Assembly (NCBI RefSeq): GCF_014284155.1
Contig: NZ_JACOFZ010000001.1
Span: 1,630,545-1,694,544 of the forward strand
From: Affinundibacterium nitidum
Lineage (GTDB): Bacteria; Pseudomonadota; Gammaproteobacteria; Burkholderiales; Burkholderiaceae_D
DNA: 64,000 bases
Direction: 5' to 3'
Part shown: one piece after another, positions 1 to 12,170 of the stretch
How the letters are laid out: every line of letters starts with the position of its first letter
Position numbering within the stretch: position 1 is the stretch's first letter
The notes under the pieces: generated by a model
Databases searched by the model: none
What the model was told of the DNA's origin: nothing
The model's input: the letters and a program-made list of their open reading frames with translations, nothing else
Translations under genes and position numbers: made by a program

Positions 1-1340
<1,340 letters not shown>

Positions 1341-1460
1341 CTACTTTAGGTTTAACCCTGTTCGCATGGGCGGGAGAGCCTGATCAACCTCTGTTGATCC
1401 AAGTTCCGCCGATACCGGGAACAAAAAGCACAAAAAATCTTGGTCCATCTGAATGACCAA

Positions 1461-1481
1461 CGCCCGAAGTGAATTCGGGCG
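1461..1481 (-). other. stem-loop between rpoB and rpoC
   Basis: A perfect 8-bp inverted repeat (CGCCCGAA, 5-nt loop, TTCGGGCG) sits in the gap between rpoB and rpoC. It has no U-run in the direction of transcription, so it is not a typical terminator. A role in mRNA processing or stability is inferred only. Confidence 0.45.
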
Positions 1482-1527
1482 GTGGCTGCATTACTAAAAA
1501 TGCTACTAAACTACTATTTGAAACGGA

Positions 1528-4500
1528 TTAGTTACGTTCGAGATCGATATCGATACCCAAAGAACGGATCTCTTTCACGAGAACGTTGAACGACTCTGGC
1601 ATACCAGCATCGATCACGTGATCACCCTTAACGAGATTTTCGTACACTTTGGTACGGCCATTCACGTCATCGGACTTCACAGTCAACATCTCTTGCAAGA
1701 CGTAAGACGCGCCGTACGCTTCGAGTGCCCACACCTCCATCTCACCGAAACGCTGACCACCGAATTGAGCTTTACCGCCCAATGGTTGTTGTGTTACGAG
1801 AGAGTAAGGACCAGTCGAACGTGCATGCATCTTGTCATCAACCAAATGGTGCAATTTCAAGACGTGCATGTAACCAACTGTGACGTTACGTTCGAAAGCT
1901 TCACCGGTGCGACCGTCATACAAAGTCACCTGATTCTTCGATGGTGTCATACCCAATTGTTTTGCAATCTCATCTGGGTAAGCCAAATCGAGCATGCGAC
2001 GGATTTCAGATTCATGAGCACCGTCAAACACTGGCGTAGCAAACGGAACACCGTTTTTCAGGTTAGCCGTCAATTCCATGATTTCTTGATCGGACAAACC
2101 ATCGATGTCTTCAGACTTACCAGACTCGTTATAGATTTGTTTCAAGAAGCCACGCAACTCTTCGACTTTAGCTTGTGCTTTCAGCATTTCGCCGATACGC
2201 AAGCCCAAACCTTTCGCTGCCCAACCCAAGTGAACCTCGAGAACCTGACCCACGTTCATACGTGATGGAACACCCAATGGGTTCAACACGATGTCCGCTG
2301 GCGTACCGTCGGCCATGTATGGCATATCTTCCACTGGAACAATGCGTGAAACCACACCCTTGTTACCGTGACGACCCGCCATCTTGTCACCAGGTTGCAA
2401 ACGACGTTTAACCGCCAAATACACCTTAACCATTTTTTGTACGCCTGGTGGCAATTCGTCACCTTGCGTCAACTTCGTGCGCTTCTCTTCAAACGCCAAA
2501 TCAAATTGATGGCGTTTTTCAGCGATAGAATCTTTAATCGCTTCGATTGCACGTGCTGCATCTTCGTCAGCTGGACGAATATCGAACCAATGATACTTAT
2601 CTAGTTCCGCTAAGTATTCCTTCGTGATCTTCGAACCTTTTGCCAATTTAGCTGGGCCGCCGTTAGCAACCTTGCCGATCAACATACGTTCGAGACGTTC
2701 GAAAGCATCGCCTTCAACAATACGCAACTGATCGTTCAAATCGAGGCGGTAACGCTTCAATTCGTCATCGATAATTTGTTGAGCACGTTTGTCGCGTTGG
2801 ATACCTTCACGTGTGAAGACTTGAACGTCGATCACTGTACCTACCATGCCAGAAGGCACGCGCAAGGATGTATCTTTAACGTCAGAAGCTTTCTCACCGA
2901 AAATCGCGCGCAAGAGTTTTTCTTCTGGTGTCAGTTGTGTTTCACCTTTTGGTGTCACTTTACCGACCAGAGTATCGCCCGCCGTCACTTCAGCACCGAT
3001 GTACACGATACCGGATTCATCCAGACGCGCTAATTGGTTTTCAGCGAGGTTAGAGATATCACGTGTGATTTCTTCCGCACCCAACTTCGTGTCACGCGCT
3101 TGGCAAGACAATTCTTCGATGTGGATCGATGTATAGCGGTCATCAGCAACCACTTTTTCAGAGATCAAGATCGAATCTTCGAAGTTATAACCATTCCATG
3201 GCATAAACGCGATCAACATGTTTTGACCCAGAGCCAATTCGCCCAAGTCTGTTGATGCACCGTCCGCCAATACGTCACCTTTAGCCACTACGTCACCAAC
3301 TTTAACGATAGGACGTTGGTTGATGTTCGTATTTTGGTTAGAACGTGTGTACTTGATCAAGTTGTAGATATCAACACCAACTTCACCAGCTTGAGCTTCC
3401 GCGTCATTCACACGAATAACGATACGGCCCGCATCGATGTAATCGACTTTACCGCCGCGCAAAGCTTGTACTGTTGTACCGGAGTCGACCGCAACTGTAC
3501 GTTCGATACCTGTACCGACGAATGCTTTTTCTGGACGCAAGCAAGGAACTGCTTGACGTTGCATGTTGGCACCCATCAACGCACGGTTCGCATCATCGTG
3601 TTCCAAGAATGGAATCAAAGATGCCGCAACGGAAACAACCTGACCTGTCGCCACGTCCATGTATTGAACGCGTTCTGGAGAGACCAAAATCGTTTCGCCA
3701 GCTTGACGAGATGAAACCAATTCATCGCACAAACTGCCACTACCATCGATACTCGCATTCGCCTGAGCGATGATGTAACGACCTTCTTCGATCGCAGACA
3801 AGTAGTCGATCTGGTTCGTGATCTTACCGTCGATAACTTTACGGTATGGGGTTTCCAAGAAACCGTATTCGTTCAAACGAGCGTACAACGCCAAGGAGTT
3901 GATCAAACCAATGTTTGGACCCTCTGGAGTTTCAATTGGACATACACGGCCATAGTGAGTTGGATGAACGTCACGTACTTCAAAGCCAGCACGTTCACGT
4001 GTCAAACCGCCAGGTCCCAATGCGGAAATACGACGCTTATGCGTGATTTCGGACAACGGGTTGGTTTGATCCATAAACTGAGACAATTGTGAGGAACCGA
4101 AGAACTCACGGATCGCTGCAGAAATTGGCTTAGAGTTGATCAAATCGTGCGGCATCAAATTATCAGCTTCAGCTTGACCCAAACGCTCTTTAACAGCGCG
4201 TTCAACACGGACCAAACCAGCACGGAATTGGTTCTCAGCCAATTCACCGACGCAACGTACACGACGATTACCCAAGTGATCGATATCGTCCACTTCGCCG
4301 CGACCATTACGCAACTCAACCAGGATCTTAATCACAGCCAAGATGTCGTCATCAGACAAAGTCATCGCGCCAGTCAATTCATCACGACCGATACGGCGGT
4401 TGAATTTCATACGACCGACTGCGGACAAATCGTAACGCTCTTCGTTGTAGAACAGACCGTTGAACAATGCTTCAACAGATTCTTCTGTTGGTGGTTCGCC

Positions 4501-5634
4501 AGGACGCATCATGCGGTAGATCGCTACACGTGCAGCCATTTGGTCAGCGGTGTCGTCTGTACGCAGAGTTTGGGAGATGTAAGCACCCTGATCCAACTCG
4601 TTGGTGTACAGAGTTTGGATATCAGTGACTTTCGCATCGCGCAATTTTTGCAGCAATTCTGGTGTCAACTCATCATTCGCATTCGCGATCACTTCACCTG
4701 TGTCACCGTCGACGATATTCTTCGCCAACACACGACCGAGCAAGTAGTCTTCTGGCACAGAAATCATCTTGATGCCAGCGGATTCGATTTCACGAACATG
4801 CTTAGAATTGATACGTTTGTCTTTCGCAACGATCAACTTGCCTGACTTATCAGAAATATCGAAACGTGCGACTTCACCACGCAGACGCTCAGAAACGAAT
4901 TCCATTTCTGCGCCATCGCTATGCAATGAGAAGTTGTCGAATACGAAGAAGTTCGCCAAGATCTGCTCGTTAGTCATGCCGATAGCACGCAAGAGGATCG
5001 TGACTGGCATCTTACGACGACGGTCAATACGGAAGAACAGAATGTCTTTCGGATCGAATTCAAAATCCAACCATGAACCACGGTAAGGAATGATACGAGC
5101 CGAGAACAACAACTTACCAGAAGAATGTGTCTTGCCGCGGTCATGTTCAAAGAACACGCCTGGAGAACGGTGCAACTGAGAAACGATAACGCGCTCAGTA
5201 CCGTTAATCACGAAAGAACCAGTCGTTGTCATGAGCGGCAATTCGCCCATGTAGACTTCTTGCTCTTTCATTTCTTTGACGACTGGCTTAGTTGGAGACT
5301 CTTTATCAAGAATCACCAAACGCACTTTCGCACGCAAAGGAGATGCAAATGTCAGACCGCGCAGTTGACATTCCTTGACGTCGAAGGCTGGATCGCCTAA
5401 AACATAGGATAGAAATTCTAAACGAGCGAACCCATTGTGCGACACGATCGGGAAAATCGAGGTGAAGGCTGATTGCAGGCCCTCATTTTTACGGATTGAC
5501 GGTGTTCTGTCAGCCTGTAAAAAACTCTGATATGACTCGAGCTGGGTCGCCAGCAGGAACGGAACGTTGTGGACGTTGGCGCGTTTCGCAAAAGATTTAC
5601 GAATGCGCTTCTTCTCAGTAAATGAGTAGTGCAT
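1528..5634 (-). CDS. rpoB: RNA polymerase beta subunit
   Basis: This is the beta subunit of RNA polymerase, about 1368 residues, the normal proteobacterial length. ATG at 5634 ([15 protein letters not shown]) is preferred over GTG at 5640 because GGAG lies 5 nt before the ATG and E. coli begins MVYSYTEKK. The rifampicin-binding cluster reads [16 protein letters not shown], then [13 protein letters not shown], so the residues matching D516, H526 and S531 of E. coli are the susceptible type. The active-site region [13 protein letters not shown] and the C-terminal [19 protein letters not shown] motif are intact. It lies downstream of rplL with a gap of about 240 bp that contains an attenuator-like hairpin. 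Confidence 0.98.
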   Translation of the reverse strand: MHYSFTEKKRIRKSFAKRANVHNVPFLLATQLESYQSFLQADRTPSIRKNEGLQSAFTSIFPIVSHNGFARLEFLSYVLGDPAFDVKECQLRGLTFASPLRAKVRLVILDKESPTKPVVKEMKEQEVYMGELPLMTTTGSFVINGTERVIVSQLHRSPGVFFEHDRGKTHSSGKLLFSARIIPYRGSWLDFEFDPKDILFFRIDRRRKMPVTILLRAIGMTNEQILANFFVFDNFSLHSDGAEMEFVSERLRGEVARFDISDKSGKLIVAKDKRINSKHVREIESAGIKMISVPEDYLLGRVLAKNIVDGDTGEVIANANDELTPELLQKLRDAKVTDIQTLYTNELDQGAYISQTLRTDDTADQMAARVAIYRMMRPGEPPTEESVEALFNGLFYNEERYDLSAVGRMKFNRRIGRDELTGAMTLSDDDILAVIKILVELRNGRGEVDDIDHLGNRRVRCVGELAENQFRAGLVRVERAVKERLGQAEADNLMPHDLINSKPISAAIREFFGSSQLSQFMDQTNPLSEITHKRRISALGPGGLTRERAGFEVRDVHPTHYGRVCPIETPEGPNIGLINSLALYARLNEYGFLETPYRKVIDGKITNQIDYLSAIEEGRYIIAQANASIDGSGSLCDELVSSRQAGETILVSPERVQYMDVATGQVVSVAASLIPFLEHDDANRALMGANMQRQAVPCLRPEKAFVGTGIERTVAVDSGTTVQALRGGKVDYIDAGRIVIRVNDAEAQAGEVGVDIYNLIKYTRSNQNTNINQRPIVKVGDVVAKGDVLADGASTDLGELALGQNMLIAFMPWNGYNFEDSILISEKVVADDRYTSIHIEELSCQARDTKLGAEEITRDISNLAENQLARLDESGIVYIGAEVTAGDTLVGKVTPKGETQLTPEEKLLRAIFGEKASDVKDTSLRVPSGMVGTVIDVQVFTREGIQRDKRAQQIIDDELKRYRLDLNDQLRIVEGDAFERLERMLIGKVANGGPAKLAKGSKITKEYLAELDKYHWFDIRPADEDAARAIEAIKDSIAEKRHQFDLAFEEKRTKLTQGDELPPGVQKMVKVYLAVKRRLQPGDKMAGRHGNKGVVSRIVPVEDMPYMADGTPADIVLNPLGVPSRMNVGQVLEVHLGWAAKGLGLRIGEMLKAQAKVEELRGFLKQIYNESGKSEDIDGLSDQEIMELTANLKNGVPFATPVFDGAHESEIRRMLDLAYPDEIAKQLGMTPSKNQVTLYDGRTGEAFERNVTVGYMHVLKLHHLVDDKMHARSTGPYSLVTQQPLGGKAQFGGQRFGEMEVWALEAYGASYVLQEMLTVKSDDVNGRTKVYENLVKGDHVIDAGMPESFNVLVKEIRSLGIDIDLERN

Positions 5635-5803
5635 GGACACTCCGTGAGTGACAAGGAAGGATGGAGAATTCAGATTTCAAAACTTTTTTCTCTAACAGAA
5701 AATACATCAAGAAACCTCAAGTCTCAGCCCTCGCCTTAAAAGGTTCAGCTTAGGGACAACAATCAAAAACAAATCTATCGCGAGAACGACAGAGAAGCCA
5801 AAG

Positions 5804-5831
5804 AGGAACCTTCTCTTGCAAGAAGATTCCT
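5804..5831 (-). terminator. attenuator-like hairpin between rplL and rpoB
   Basis: An 11-bp inverted repeat with one mismatch and a 6-nt loop lies between rplL and rpoB, followed on the minus strand by a pyrimidine-rich tract (CTTTGGCTTCTCT). In E. coli the same gap holds a partial terminator and RNase III site that sets the ratio of ribosomal protein to polymerase. A similar role here is inferred from position and structure. Confidence 0.5.
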
Positions 5832-5877
5832 TACTTTGACTTAGGCAAACTCGAAAGTCTGCCAGTATAACACGGAA

Positions 5878-6252
5878 TTACTTAACGTCAACTTTCGCGC
5901 CAGCTTCTTCCAATTTCTTCTTAGCAGCTTCAGCATCTGCTTTAGAAACAGCTTCTTTAACTGCTTTTGGTGCGCCATCAACGAGGTCTTTAGCTTCTTT
6001 CAAGCCCAAACCTGTGATTTCACGAACTGCTTTAATGACGCCAACTTTGTTTGCGCCAGCTTCAGTCAGAATTACGTTGAATTCTGTTTGTTCTTCAGCA
6101 GCAGCAGCGCCGCCGCCAGCAGCTGGACCAGCAACTGCCATTGCAGCTGCAGAAACGCCGAATTTTTCTTCGAAAGCTTTAACCAAGTCGTTCAAGTCCA
6201 TTACGGACATCGCGCCTACGGCTTCCAAGATATCTTCTTTACTAATTGCCAT
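5878..6252 (-). CDS. rplL: 50S ribosomal protein L7/L12
   Basis: This is the ribosomal stalk protein L7/L12, 124 residues, which recruits the translation GTPases. The N-terminal dimerisation part ([20 protein letters not shown]), an Ala/Gly-rich hinge at about residues 38-54 and the C-terminal factor-binding domain (residues about 58-124, with [20 protein letters not shown]) are all present. It lies 73 bp downstream of rplJ in the usual L10-L12 pair. A Shine-Dalgarno AGGAG precedes the ATG. Confidence 0.98.
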   Translation of the reverse strand: MAISKEDILEAVGAMSVMDLNDLVKAFEEKFGVSAAAMAVAGPAAGGGAAAAEEQTEFNVILTEAGANKVGVIKAVREITGLGLKEAKDLVDGAPKAVKEAVSKADAEAAKKKLEEAGAKVDVK

Positions 6253-6325
6253 TTGAAACTCCTAATTTTTTAAAAAACATCGATTCAGTATTTGACGGAA
6301 ACGTCAGCTGTTCGCAATTAAGCGA

Positions 6326-6823
6326 TTAAGCAGCTTCTGTTTCTTTTTTCGCTGCCAAAGCTGCGAGGCCACGTGCGAAGCCGGATACAGGTGCCTGCAT
6401 CATGCCCAACAATTGTGCCAACAATACTTCGCGGCTTGGAATGCTTGCCAACGCAACAACACCAGCTTTATCCAAAGATTTACCAGCGTAGTTACCAGCT
6501 CTAACGACCAACTTGTCATTGCCTTTTGCAAAGTCATTGACGACTTTAGCAGCAGCAACAGCATCGTCCGAGATTGCATAAATCAACGGACCAGTCATTT
6601 CGTTAGCGAGGCTTGCAAATGCAGTTCCCTCAACAGCGCGACGTGCGAGTGTGTTTTTCAACACGCGCATGTAAACGCCTTGAGCACGTGCGTTAGCACG
6701 CAATTGCGTCAAATGACCGACCTGGATGCCACGGTATTCAGCTACGACGATAGTCTGTGCAGTTGCTACTTTTGCAGAGACTTCAGCGACGACGGCCTTT
6801 TTGTCATTCAGATTGAGACTCAC
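6326..6823 (-). CDS. rplJ: 50S ribosomal protein L10
   Basis: L10 anchors the L7/L12 stalk to 23S rRNA. GTG at 6823 gives [15 protein letters not shown], which matches the E. coli start MALNLQDKQAIVAEV, and GGAGG stands 6 nt before it. A longer reading frame from TTG at 6829 would place the Shine-Dalgarno too close. The length is then 165 residues, normal for the family. The gene is preceded by a leader of about 300 nt, the expected site of autogenous control by L10/L12. Confidence 0.97.
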   Translation of the reverse strand: MSLNLNDKKAVVAEVSAKVATAQTIVVAEYRGIQVGHLTQLRANARAQGVYMRVLKNTLARRAVEGTAFASLANEMTGPLIYAISDDAVAAAKVVNDFAKGNDKLVVRAGNYAGKSLDKAGVVALASIPSREVLLAQLLGMMQAPVSGFARGLAALAAKKETEAA

Positions 6824-7133
6824 GGTCAACCTCCATTAATGATATTCAGTCTGCACACCAGGATGATGCACTTCCCTCATATCGTTTCGAACACGGCGTC
6901 CGAAGTTAGGAGTTCCACTGGCGGACCAGTAATCACTACAAAACTTGTTCGGGTACACCATCTGCGTTGGGCACTTGGAATTGCTTCCTCACATTTAACT
7001 CTCTCAATTGCTTTTGAGAGCCCAACGGTCTTTGACACTCTGATTGCCACTCACCTTAAGATCAGCAACAATCAGCCCAAAGATGCGCCACCTGCTTTTC
7101 AGCAAGTGGACTTAATTTTTTAACTCTGCTTAA
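6824..7133 (-). promoter_or_regulatory. rplJ leader (L10 autoregulatory leader candidate)
   Basis: This 310-nt gap between rplA and rplJ holds no gene. Its place matches the L10(L12)4-binding leader that represses rplJL translation in many bacteria. It contains several complementary segments, for example around 7045-7110, where CCACTTGCTG and CAGGTGGC face each other on the minus strand. The assignment rests on position and length; the exact fold was not modelled. Confidence 0.5.
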
Positions 7134-7829
7134 TTACGCAGACAAGTTACCGTGATCTACGCGTACACCTGCACCCATAGTGGATGAGATGGATACTTTA
7201 CGCAGATAGACACCTTTACTTGTTGCTGGCTTAGCTTTGTTCAAGGCTTCGATCAACGCCAACAAGTTCGCTTTCAAGTCGCCATCAGCGAAAGATTTAC
7301 GACCGATTGTTGTGTGGATGATACCTGCTTTGTCTGTACGGTATTGAACTTGACCAGCTTTAGCATTTTTAACTGCTGTCGCAACGTCAGGAGTTACTGT
7401 GCCAACTTTTGGATTCGGCATCAAACCGCGTGGACCCAAAACTTGACCCAATGTACCAACGATACGCATTGTATCTGGAGAAGCGATCACGACGTCAAAT
7501 GGCATATCGCCTGCTTTAACGCGTTCTGCCAAATCTTCCATACCAACGATATCTGCACCAGCTGCTTTAGCTTCTTCAGCTTTTGCGCCTTGTGCGAATA
7601 CCGCTACGCGAACTGTTTTACCTGTACCAGCTGGCAATACAACTGCGCCACGAACAACTTGGTCAGATTTCTTTGGATCAACGCCGAGTTGAACAGAAAC
7701 GTCAATAGATTCGTTAAACTTTGCAGTTGCGCATTCTTTGATCAACGCAATTGCGTTATCAAACGGATACACCTTCAAACGGTCTACTTTAGTTTTCAGC
7801 AATTTTGCTTTTTTAGATAACTTAGCCAT
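7134..7829 (-). CDS. rplA: 50S ribosomal protein L1
   Basis: L1 is a 23S rRNA-binding protein of the E-site stalk and a translational repressor of the L11 operon. The 231 residues match the usual length. The start [16 protein letters not shown] and the signature around [15 protein letters not shown] are typical. The start codon overlaps the rplK stop by one base (TAATG), which indicates translational coupling. Confidence 0.98.
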   Translation of the reverse strand: MAKLSKKAKLLKTKVDRLKVYPFDNAIALIKECATAKFNESIDVSVQLGVDPKKSDQVVRGAVVLPAGTGKTVRVAVFAQGAKAEEAKAAGADIVGMEDLAERVKAGDMPFDVVIASPDTMRIVGTLGQVLGPRGLMPNPKVGTVTPDVATAVKNAKAGQVQYRTDKAGIIHTTIGRKSFADGDLKANLLALIEALNKAKPATSKGVYLRKVSISSTMGAGVRVDHGNLSA

Positions 7830-8260
7830 TACAGACCCTCCACCGTGATGCCCATGGAACGAGCGGAACCTGCGATTGTACGAACAGCAGCTTCCATATC
7901 TGCAGCAGTCAAATCTTTATTTTTGAGTGTTGCGATTTCTTCAGCTTGCTTACGAGTCAACTTACCAACTTTGTCAGTATGTGGCTTAGCAGAACCTTTA
8001 GTGATACCAGCTGCTTTTTTGATCAAGTATGTTGCTGGTGGCGTCTTCATCACGAATGTGAAAGACTTATCAGCAAATGCTGTAATCACAACAGGAATTG
8101 GCATGCCTGGCTCAACACCTTGAGTCTGCGCGTTGAACGCTTTGCAGAATTCCATGATGTTCAAACCACGTTGACCCAATGCTGGACCGATTGGTGGGGA
8201 TGGGTTTGCTTTACCAGCTGGCACTTGCAGCTTGATAAAACCAATAATTTTCTTTGCCAT
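7829..8260 (-). CDS. rplK: 50S ribosomal protein L11
   Basis: L11 belongs to the GTPase-associated centre and is needed for RelA activation. The 143 residues include the proline-rich N-terminal segment ([19 protein letters not shown]) that binds thiostrepton-class antibiotics and the C-terminal rRNA-binding domain. The start is supported by AGGAGCC a few bases upstream. It is followed directly by rplA. Confidence 0.98.
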   Translation of the reverse strand: MAKKIIGFIKLQVPAGKANPSPPIGPALGQRGLNIMEFCKAFNAQTQGVEPGMPIPVVITAFADKSFTFVMKTPPATYLIKKAAGITKGSAKPHTDKVGKLTRKQAEEIATLKNKDLTAADMEAAVRTIAGSARSMGITVEGL

Positions 8261-8398
8261 GATGGCTCCTTCTATGGTTGAGTGGTAGCGCCTTTTACTC
8301 AGTATCCTGACGAATATCTGAACTACTCGGCTCCTCGCTTTTTTTCACCAGCTTTTACATTTCTGTACGGTGCCAGCCCCGCTTACTACAGATACAAC

Positions 8399-9004
8399 TT
8401 ATACTTTTTCGACTTGGGCAAATTCCAGATCCACTGGAGTCGCGCGGCCGAAGATGGTGACATTCACGCGCACTTTCGATTTTGCGTAGTTAACTTCTTC
8501 GACATTGCCGTTGAAATCGGTGAATGGACCTTCTTTGATACGGACCACTTCACCCACTTCGTACAATACCTTTGGCCTTGGTTTTTCAACACCATCCTGC
8601 ACTTGCTGCAAGACTTTTTCGATCTCGTGACGCGGGATTGGGGCTGGCTTATTTGACTTGCCACCAATAAAACCTGTCACTTTGCTTGTGTTTTTGACTA
8701 AGTGCCATGTGTCATCGGTCATTTCCATTTCCACAAAGACGTAACTTGGGAACAGACGACGCTCAGTGACACTTTTCTTACCATTTTTAACTTCGATAAC
8801 TTCTTCGGTTGGAACCAAGATTTGACCAAACAGATCTTGCATTTCAGCGCGTTCAATACGTTCCACCAATGCACGCTGAACACTCTTTTCCATACCAGAA
8901 TAGGCATGCACGGCATACCATTTTTTTGCGCTCTTAGGGACAGAAACACCAGAGTCCTGCTCTGGTGTTTGATCCGCGCTATTTTCTGAGATTTGTTCGC
9001 TCAT
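8399..9004 (-). CDS. nusG: transcription termination/antitermination factor NusG
   Basis: NusG binds RNA polymerase and couples it to Rho or to the ribosome. The protein has 201 residues: a short variable N-terminal extension of about 25 residues rich in Glu and Ser, the NGN domain starting at [12 protein letters not shown], and the C-terminal KOW domain ([13 protein letters not shown]). The start codon lies 2 bp after the secE stop, so the two are co-transcribed. The family assignment is certain; the start could vary within the N-terminal extension. Confidence 0.97.
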   Translation of the reverse strand: MSEQISENSADQTPEQDSGVSVPKSAKKWYAVHAYSGMEKSVQRALVERIERAEMQDLFGQILVPTEEVIEVKNGKKSVTERRLFPSYVFVEMEMTDDTWHLVKNTSKVTGFIGGKSNKPAPIPRHEIEKVLQQVQDGVEKPRPKVLYEVGEVVRIKEGPFTDFNGNVEEVNYAKSKVRVNVTIFGRATPVDLEFAQVEKV

Positions 9005-9006
9005 TA

Positions 9007-9387
9007 TTATTTAAGCCCAAGAATTACGTTCATAATCAAATATTCAAGAACTTTATCGGTCGTAAAGAGGAAAATTGCCATGATAAAGACAAATCCAAAT
9101 ACCACCGCAGTCATCTGACCCGCTTCTTTGCGCGTAGGCCATACAACCTTCTTTGCTTCACGAACTGACTCTTTCGCGAAAGCGACAAGATCACGACCCA
9201 ATTGCGAGATCAAGATCAAAATCGCAGCTACAACAACACCACCAACCAAAGCACCGAGACGCACGTATTTTGGCTGACCAACCAAGACATAAAACGAAAT
9301 AATCCCCGCCACCGCAGCTACGATTGCAAGGGTAATTTTGAGCTTGTCGCTGGAAGTACTAACGGTTTGAATGGATTGGTTAGACAT
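9007..9387 (-). CDS. secE: preprotein translocase subunit SecE
   Basis: SecE is the small membrane subunit of the SecYEG channel. The 126 residues hold three predicted membrane segments (about 18-36, 42-62 and 98-120), the long proteobacterial form. The conserved cytoplasmic stretch [18 protein letters not shown] precedes the last segment. It stands between tRNA-Trp and nusG, its usual place. Confidence 0.96.
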   Translation of the reverse strand: MSNQSIQTVSTSSDKLKITLAIVAAVAGIISFYVLVGQPKYVRLGALVGGVVVAAILILISQLGRDLVAFAKESVREAKKVVWPTRKEAGQMTAVVFGFVFIMAIFLFTTDKVLEYLIMNVILGLK

Positions 9388-9421
9388 GCTTATTTACTTT
9401 CGATGCCTTATGGCTTTTTGG

Positions 9422-9497
9422 TGGCAGGGGCGGAGGGAATCGAACCCCCAGCCTACGGTTTTGGAGACCGTCGCTCTGCCAATTGAGCTACACCCCT
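9422..9497 (-). tRNA. tRNA-Trp (CCA anticodon)
   Basis: The minus strand folds as a cloverleaf with acceptor AGGGGTG/CGCCCCT, anticodon loop CTCCAAA and T-arm GGTTCGATTC. The 3' CCA is encoded. It sits between tuf and secE, the conserved place of trnW in this operon. Confidence 0.97.
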
Positions 9498-9569
9498 ACG
9501 CCTAAGAACTTCTAAGCAAAAACAGCGACCCAGTATCTGGATCGCCATTTTCACTAAAATACTACCTAA

Positions 9570-10760
9570 TTACTCGATAATTTTAGCAACAACGCCAGCA
9601 CCTACTGTACGACCACCTTCACGGATAGCGAAGCGCAAGCCTTCTTCCATCGCGATCGGGTTGATCAATTTTACAGTGATAGAAACGTTATCACCTGGCA
9701 TAACCATTTCTTTATCCTTCGGCAACTCGATCGAACCAGTCACGTCCGTTGTACGGAAGTAGAACTGTGGACGGTAGTTGTTAAAGAATGGTGTATGACG
9801 ACCACCTTCATCTTTAGACAAAACGTAGATTTCGCCTGTGAAGTGGCTATGTGGCTTGATTGAACCTGGTTTCGCCAAAACTTGACCACGTTGGATATCT
9901 TCACGTTTTGTACCGCGCAACAACACACCTACGTTGTCGCCTGCTTGACCTTGGTCGAGCAACTTACGGAACATTTCAACACCAGTACATGTTGTTTTTA
10001 CTGTATCTTTAATACCAACGATTTCGATCTCTTCGCCGACTTTAACGATACCGCGCTCAACACGACCAGTAACAACCGTACCACGACCAGAGATGGAGAA
10101 CACGTCTTCCACTGGCAACAAGAATGTACCGTCAACTGCGCGTTCTGGTGTTGGGATGTAAGAATCCAAAGCATCAGCCAATTTCATGATCGCTTCTTCG
10201 CCCAATGGACCTTTGTCGCCTTCGAGCGCCAATTTTGCAGAACCTTGGATGATTGGCAAATCGTCGCCTGGGAATTCGTATTTAGACAACAATTCACGAA
10301 CTTCCATTTCAACCAATTCCAACAACTCAGCGTCATCAACCATGTCGCATTTGTTCAAGAATACGATGATGTATGGAACACCAACTTGGCGAGCCAACAG
10401 GATGTGCTCACGTGTTTGTGGCATTGGACCGTCTGCTGCGGAGCAAACCAAGATCGCGCCGTCCATCTGAGCAGCACCAGTAATCATGTTTTTAACATAA
10501 TCAGCATGGCCTGGGCAGTCAACGTGAGCGTAGTGACGCGCAGCTGTTTCGTATTCTACGTGTGCTGTGTTAATTGTAATACCACGTGCTTTTTCTTCTG
10601 GAGCTGCGTCGATCTCGTCGTATTTCTTCGCTTCACCACCGAATTTCGCGGACAATACTGTCGCGATCGCTGCTGTCAATGTAGTTTTACCGTGATCAAC
10701 GTGACCAATTGTACCGACGTTAACGTGCGGCTTGGTGCGTTCGAACTTACCTTTTGCCAT
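9570..10760 (-). CDS. tuf: elongation factor Tu
   Basis: EF-Tu carries aminoacyl-tRNA to the ribosome as a GTPase. The 396 residues include the P-loop GHVDHGKT (about 19-26), the switch II motif DCPGH, and the base-recognition motifs NKCD and GSAK. The C-terminal kirromycin-binding region is normal. It is the operon copy (tufB type) between tRNA-Thr and tRNA-Trp; a second tuf near fus and rpsG is usual in these genomes but lies outside this window. Confidence 0.98.
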   Translation of the reverse strand: MAKGKFERTKPHVNVGTIGHVDHGKTTLTAAIATVLSAKFGGEAKKYDEIDAAPEEKARGITINTAHVEYETAARHYAHVDCPGHADYVKNMITGAAQMDGAILVCSAADGPMPQTREHILLARQVGVPYIIVFLNKCDMVDDAELLELVEMEVRELLSKYEFPGDDLPIIQGSAKLALEGDKGPLGEEAIMKLADALDSYIPTPERAVDGTFLLPVEDVFSISGRGTVVTGRVERGIVKVGEEIEIVGIKDTVKTTCTGVEMFRKLLDQGQAGDNVGVLLRGTKREDIQRGQVLAKPGSIKPHSHFTGEIYVLSKDEGGRHTPFFNNYRPQFYFRTTDVTGSIELPKDKEMVMPGDNVSITVKLINPIAMEEGLRFAIREGGRTVGAGVVAKIIE

Positions 10761-10844
10761 TTTAAACTCCTAACGATTGATGAGCGATTTCTAACTATCA
10801 GACACGCGCCTGATAAAACATTGCATTACGGTGAAATAACTACC

Positions 10845-10919
<75 letters not shown>

Positions 10920-10960
10920 AGCTCTTTGCACAACACACATGCAGAGACAAACTCTAAGCT

Positions 10961-11034
10961 TGGAGCGGGTGAAGGGAATCGAACCCTCGTCTTAAGCTTG
11001 GAAGGCTTCGGCTCTACCATTGAGCTACACCCGC
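10961..11034 (-). tRNA. tRNA-Gly (TCC anticodon)
   Basis: The acceptor arms GCGGGTG and CACCCGC pair, the anticodon loop is CTTCCAA (anticodon TCC), and the T-arm is GAGGGTTCGATTCCCTT. CCA is encoded. It is the second of three tRNA genes ahead of tuf. Confidence 0.97.
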
Positions 11035-11078
11035 ATACGAAACTAGTCCGACATTAACCTCAGCCGCTAAATTCTGCC

Positions 11079-11163
<85 letters not shown>

Positions 11164-11176
11164 CAGGGAACCCCGA

Positions 11177-11205
11177 ATTATGGAGATGTTTCTTTAGGCT
11201 GTCAA
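11177..11205 (-). promoter_or_regulatory. sigma-70 promoter of the tRNA-tuf-secE operon
   Basis: On the minus strand TTGACA (11205-11200) and CATAAT (11182-11177) are separated by exactly 17 bp. A GC-rich discriminator (CGGGG) follows before the tRNA-Tyr gene. This is a near-consensus strong promoter, and GC-rich discriminators are typical of stable-RNA promoters under stringent control. The start of transcription at about 11170 is inferred. Confidence 0.8.
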
Positions 11206-11290
11206 CACCCTTTTAGAAAGTGAATGATGTTTTTTTGCGTCCGATCCCGAGATCGTTGTATCGAGATTGAAAAAAGTGTTTTCTGATCAA

Positions 11291-12037
11291 CTAGTTACGT
11301 GCATGCGCCAATTGAAAAGAGAGTACGCCATCGAAGTTCAAAAATTCCTTCGCCAGCTCACTGATGGTTGTGGCTTGATGCCGATTTAATGCAACGGCAA
11401 CAAATTTCCATTCCGCAACACCCTCTTTATAAGTGATGACTAAGGTGCTGCCTGCCACTTCGTACCCTCGGTCAAATGCTAAGCGACGTATTTCAGCTTC
11501 ATTTGCTTGAAAGCCCTCTTTAAATTGCATCGTAACTGATACCGCTTGACGAGCTGGCAACCACATTTCCAAGCGGGAAACCCAAATCATGCAAGCCGCA
11601 GACAAGAACGCCAGCAAAATCGCCGCCGCGTAAAAGCCGACGCCAACTAAGATTCCAATTGCAGAGGATGCCCACAATGAGGCTGCTGTGGTCAGGCCGC
11701 TTATGCTAAAGCCGTCTTTCATGATCACACCCGCTCCAAGAAAGCCAATGCCGGTAACAATTCCTTGTATCGTGCGCGAAGGATCAAGACCAACAGGGTT
11801 AATTGCTCGACCGCCAAACCAATAATCAGGATAACCCGCCAACACAACTAAAGCAGCTGAGGCCATGCACACCAAGCCATAAGTACGCATTCCGGCGGCT
11901 CTTCCGTGATAGGCGCGCTCATATCCAACCACAAAGCCAAGTAACAAAGCCCCAAATAAATTGAGAAAAATAATGGAGTTCGCTCCCAATTCTGCACCAG
12001 ACCAAAAATGGGAGGTATAGCTGGCCAAAGTGTCCAT
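11291..12037 (-). CDS. MgtC/SapB family inner-membrane protein
   Basis: This is a membrane protein of the MgtC/SapB family, 248 residues. The N-terminal half carries the family signature: a helix with GALLLGFVVGYERAYHGRAAG, then GMRTYGLVCMASA and the GIGFLGAGVIMKDG motif, within about five membrane segments up to residue 155. The C-terminal 85 residues form a small soluble ACT-like domain. ATG at 12037 has AAGG upstream and is preferred to GTG at 12046. MgtC homologues are linked to survival at low Mg2+ or to F-type ATP synthase control in pathogens; the role here is unknown, and no Mg2+ sensor or mgtB gene is adjacent. Confidence 0.85.
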   Translation of the reverse strand: MDTLASYTSHFWSGAELGANSIIFLNLFGALLLGFVVGYERAYHGRAAGMRTYGLVCMASAALVVLAGYPDYWFGGRAINPVGLDPSRTIQGIVTGIGFLGAGVIMKDGFSISGLTTAASLWASSAIGILVGVGFYAAAILLAFLSAACMIWVSRLEMWLPARQAVSVTMQFKEGFQANEAEIRRLAFDRGYEVAGSTLVITYKEGVAEWKFVAVALNRHQATTISELAKEFLNFDGVLSFQLAHARN

Positions 12038-12170
12038 AAAATGCACCTTATATCAAAATCGTAATTTTTGAGTGTAACAAGTCAAATCGAACTTGTGGTG
12101 ATTTACGTGGCCGCTGATTTGATCAATTCGCTATCGCCGCACTATCTTTGAAGGCGCACTAAGCATTAGC

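Noticed and set aside
1618-5400. Several long plus-strand open frames opposite rpoB (up to 232 codons)
   Set aside because: They mirror the codon use of rpoB, have no ribosome-binding sites and no protein features.
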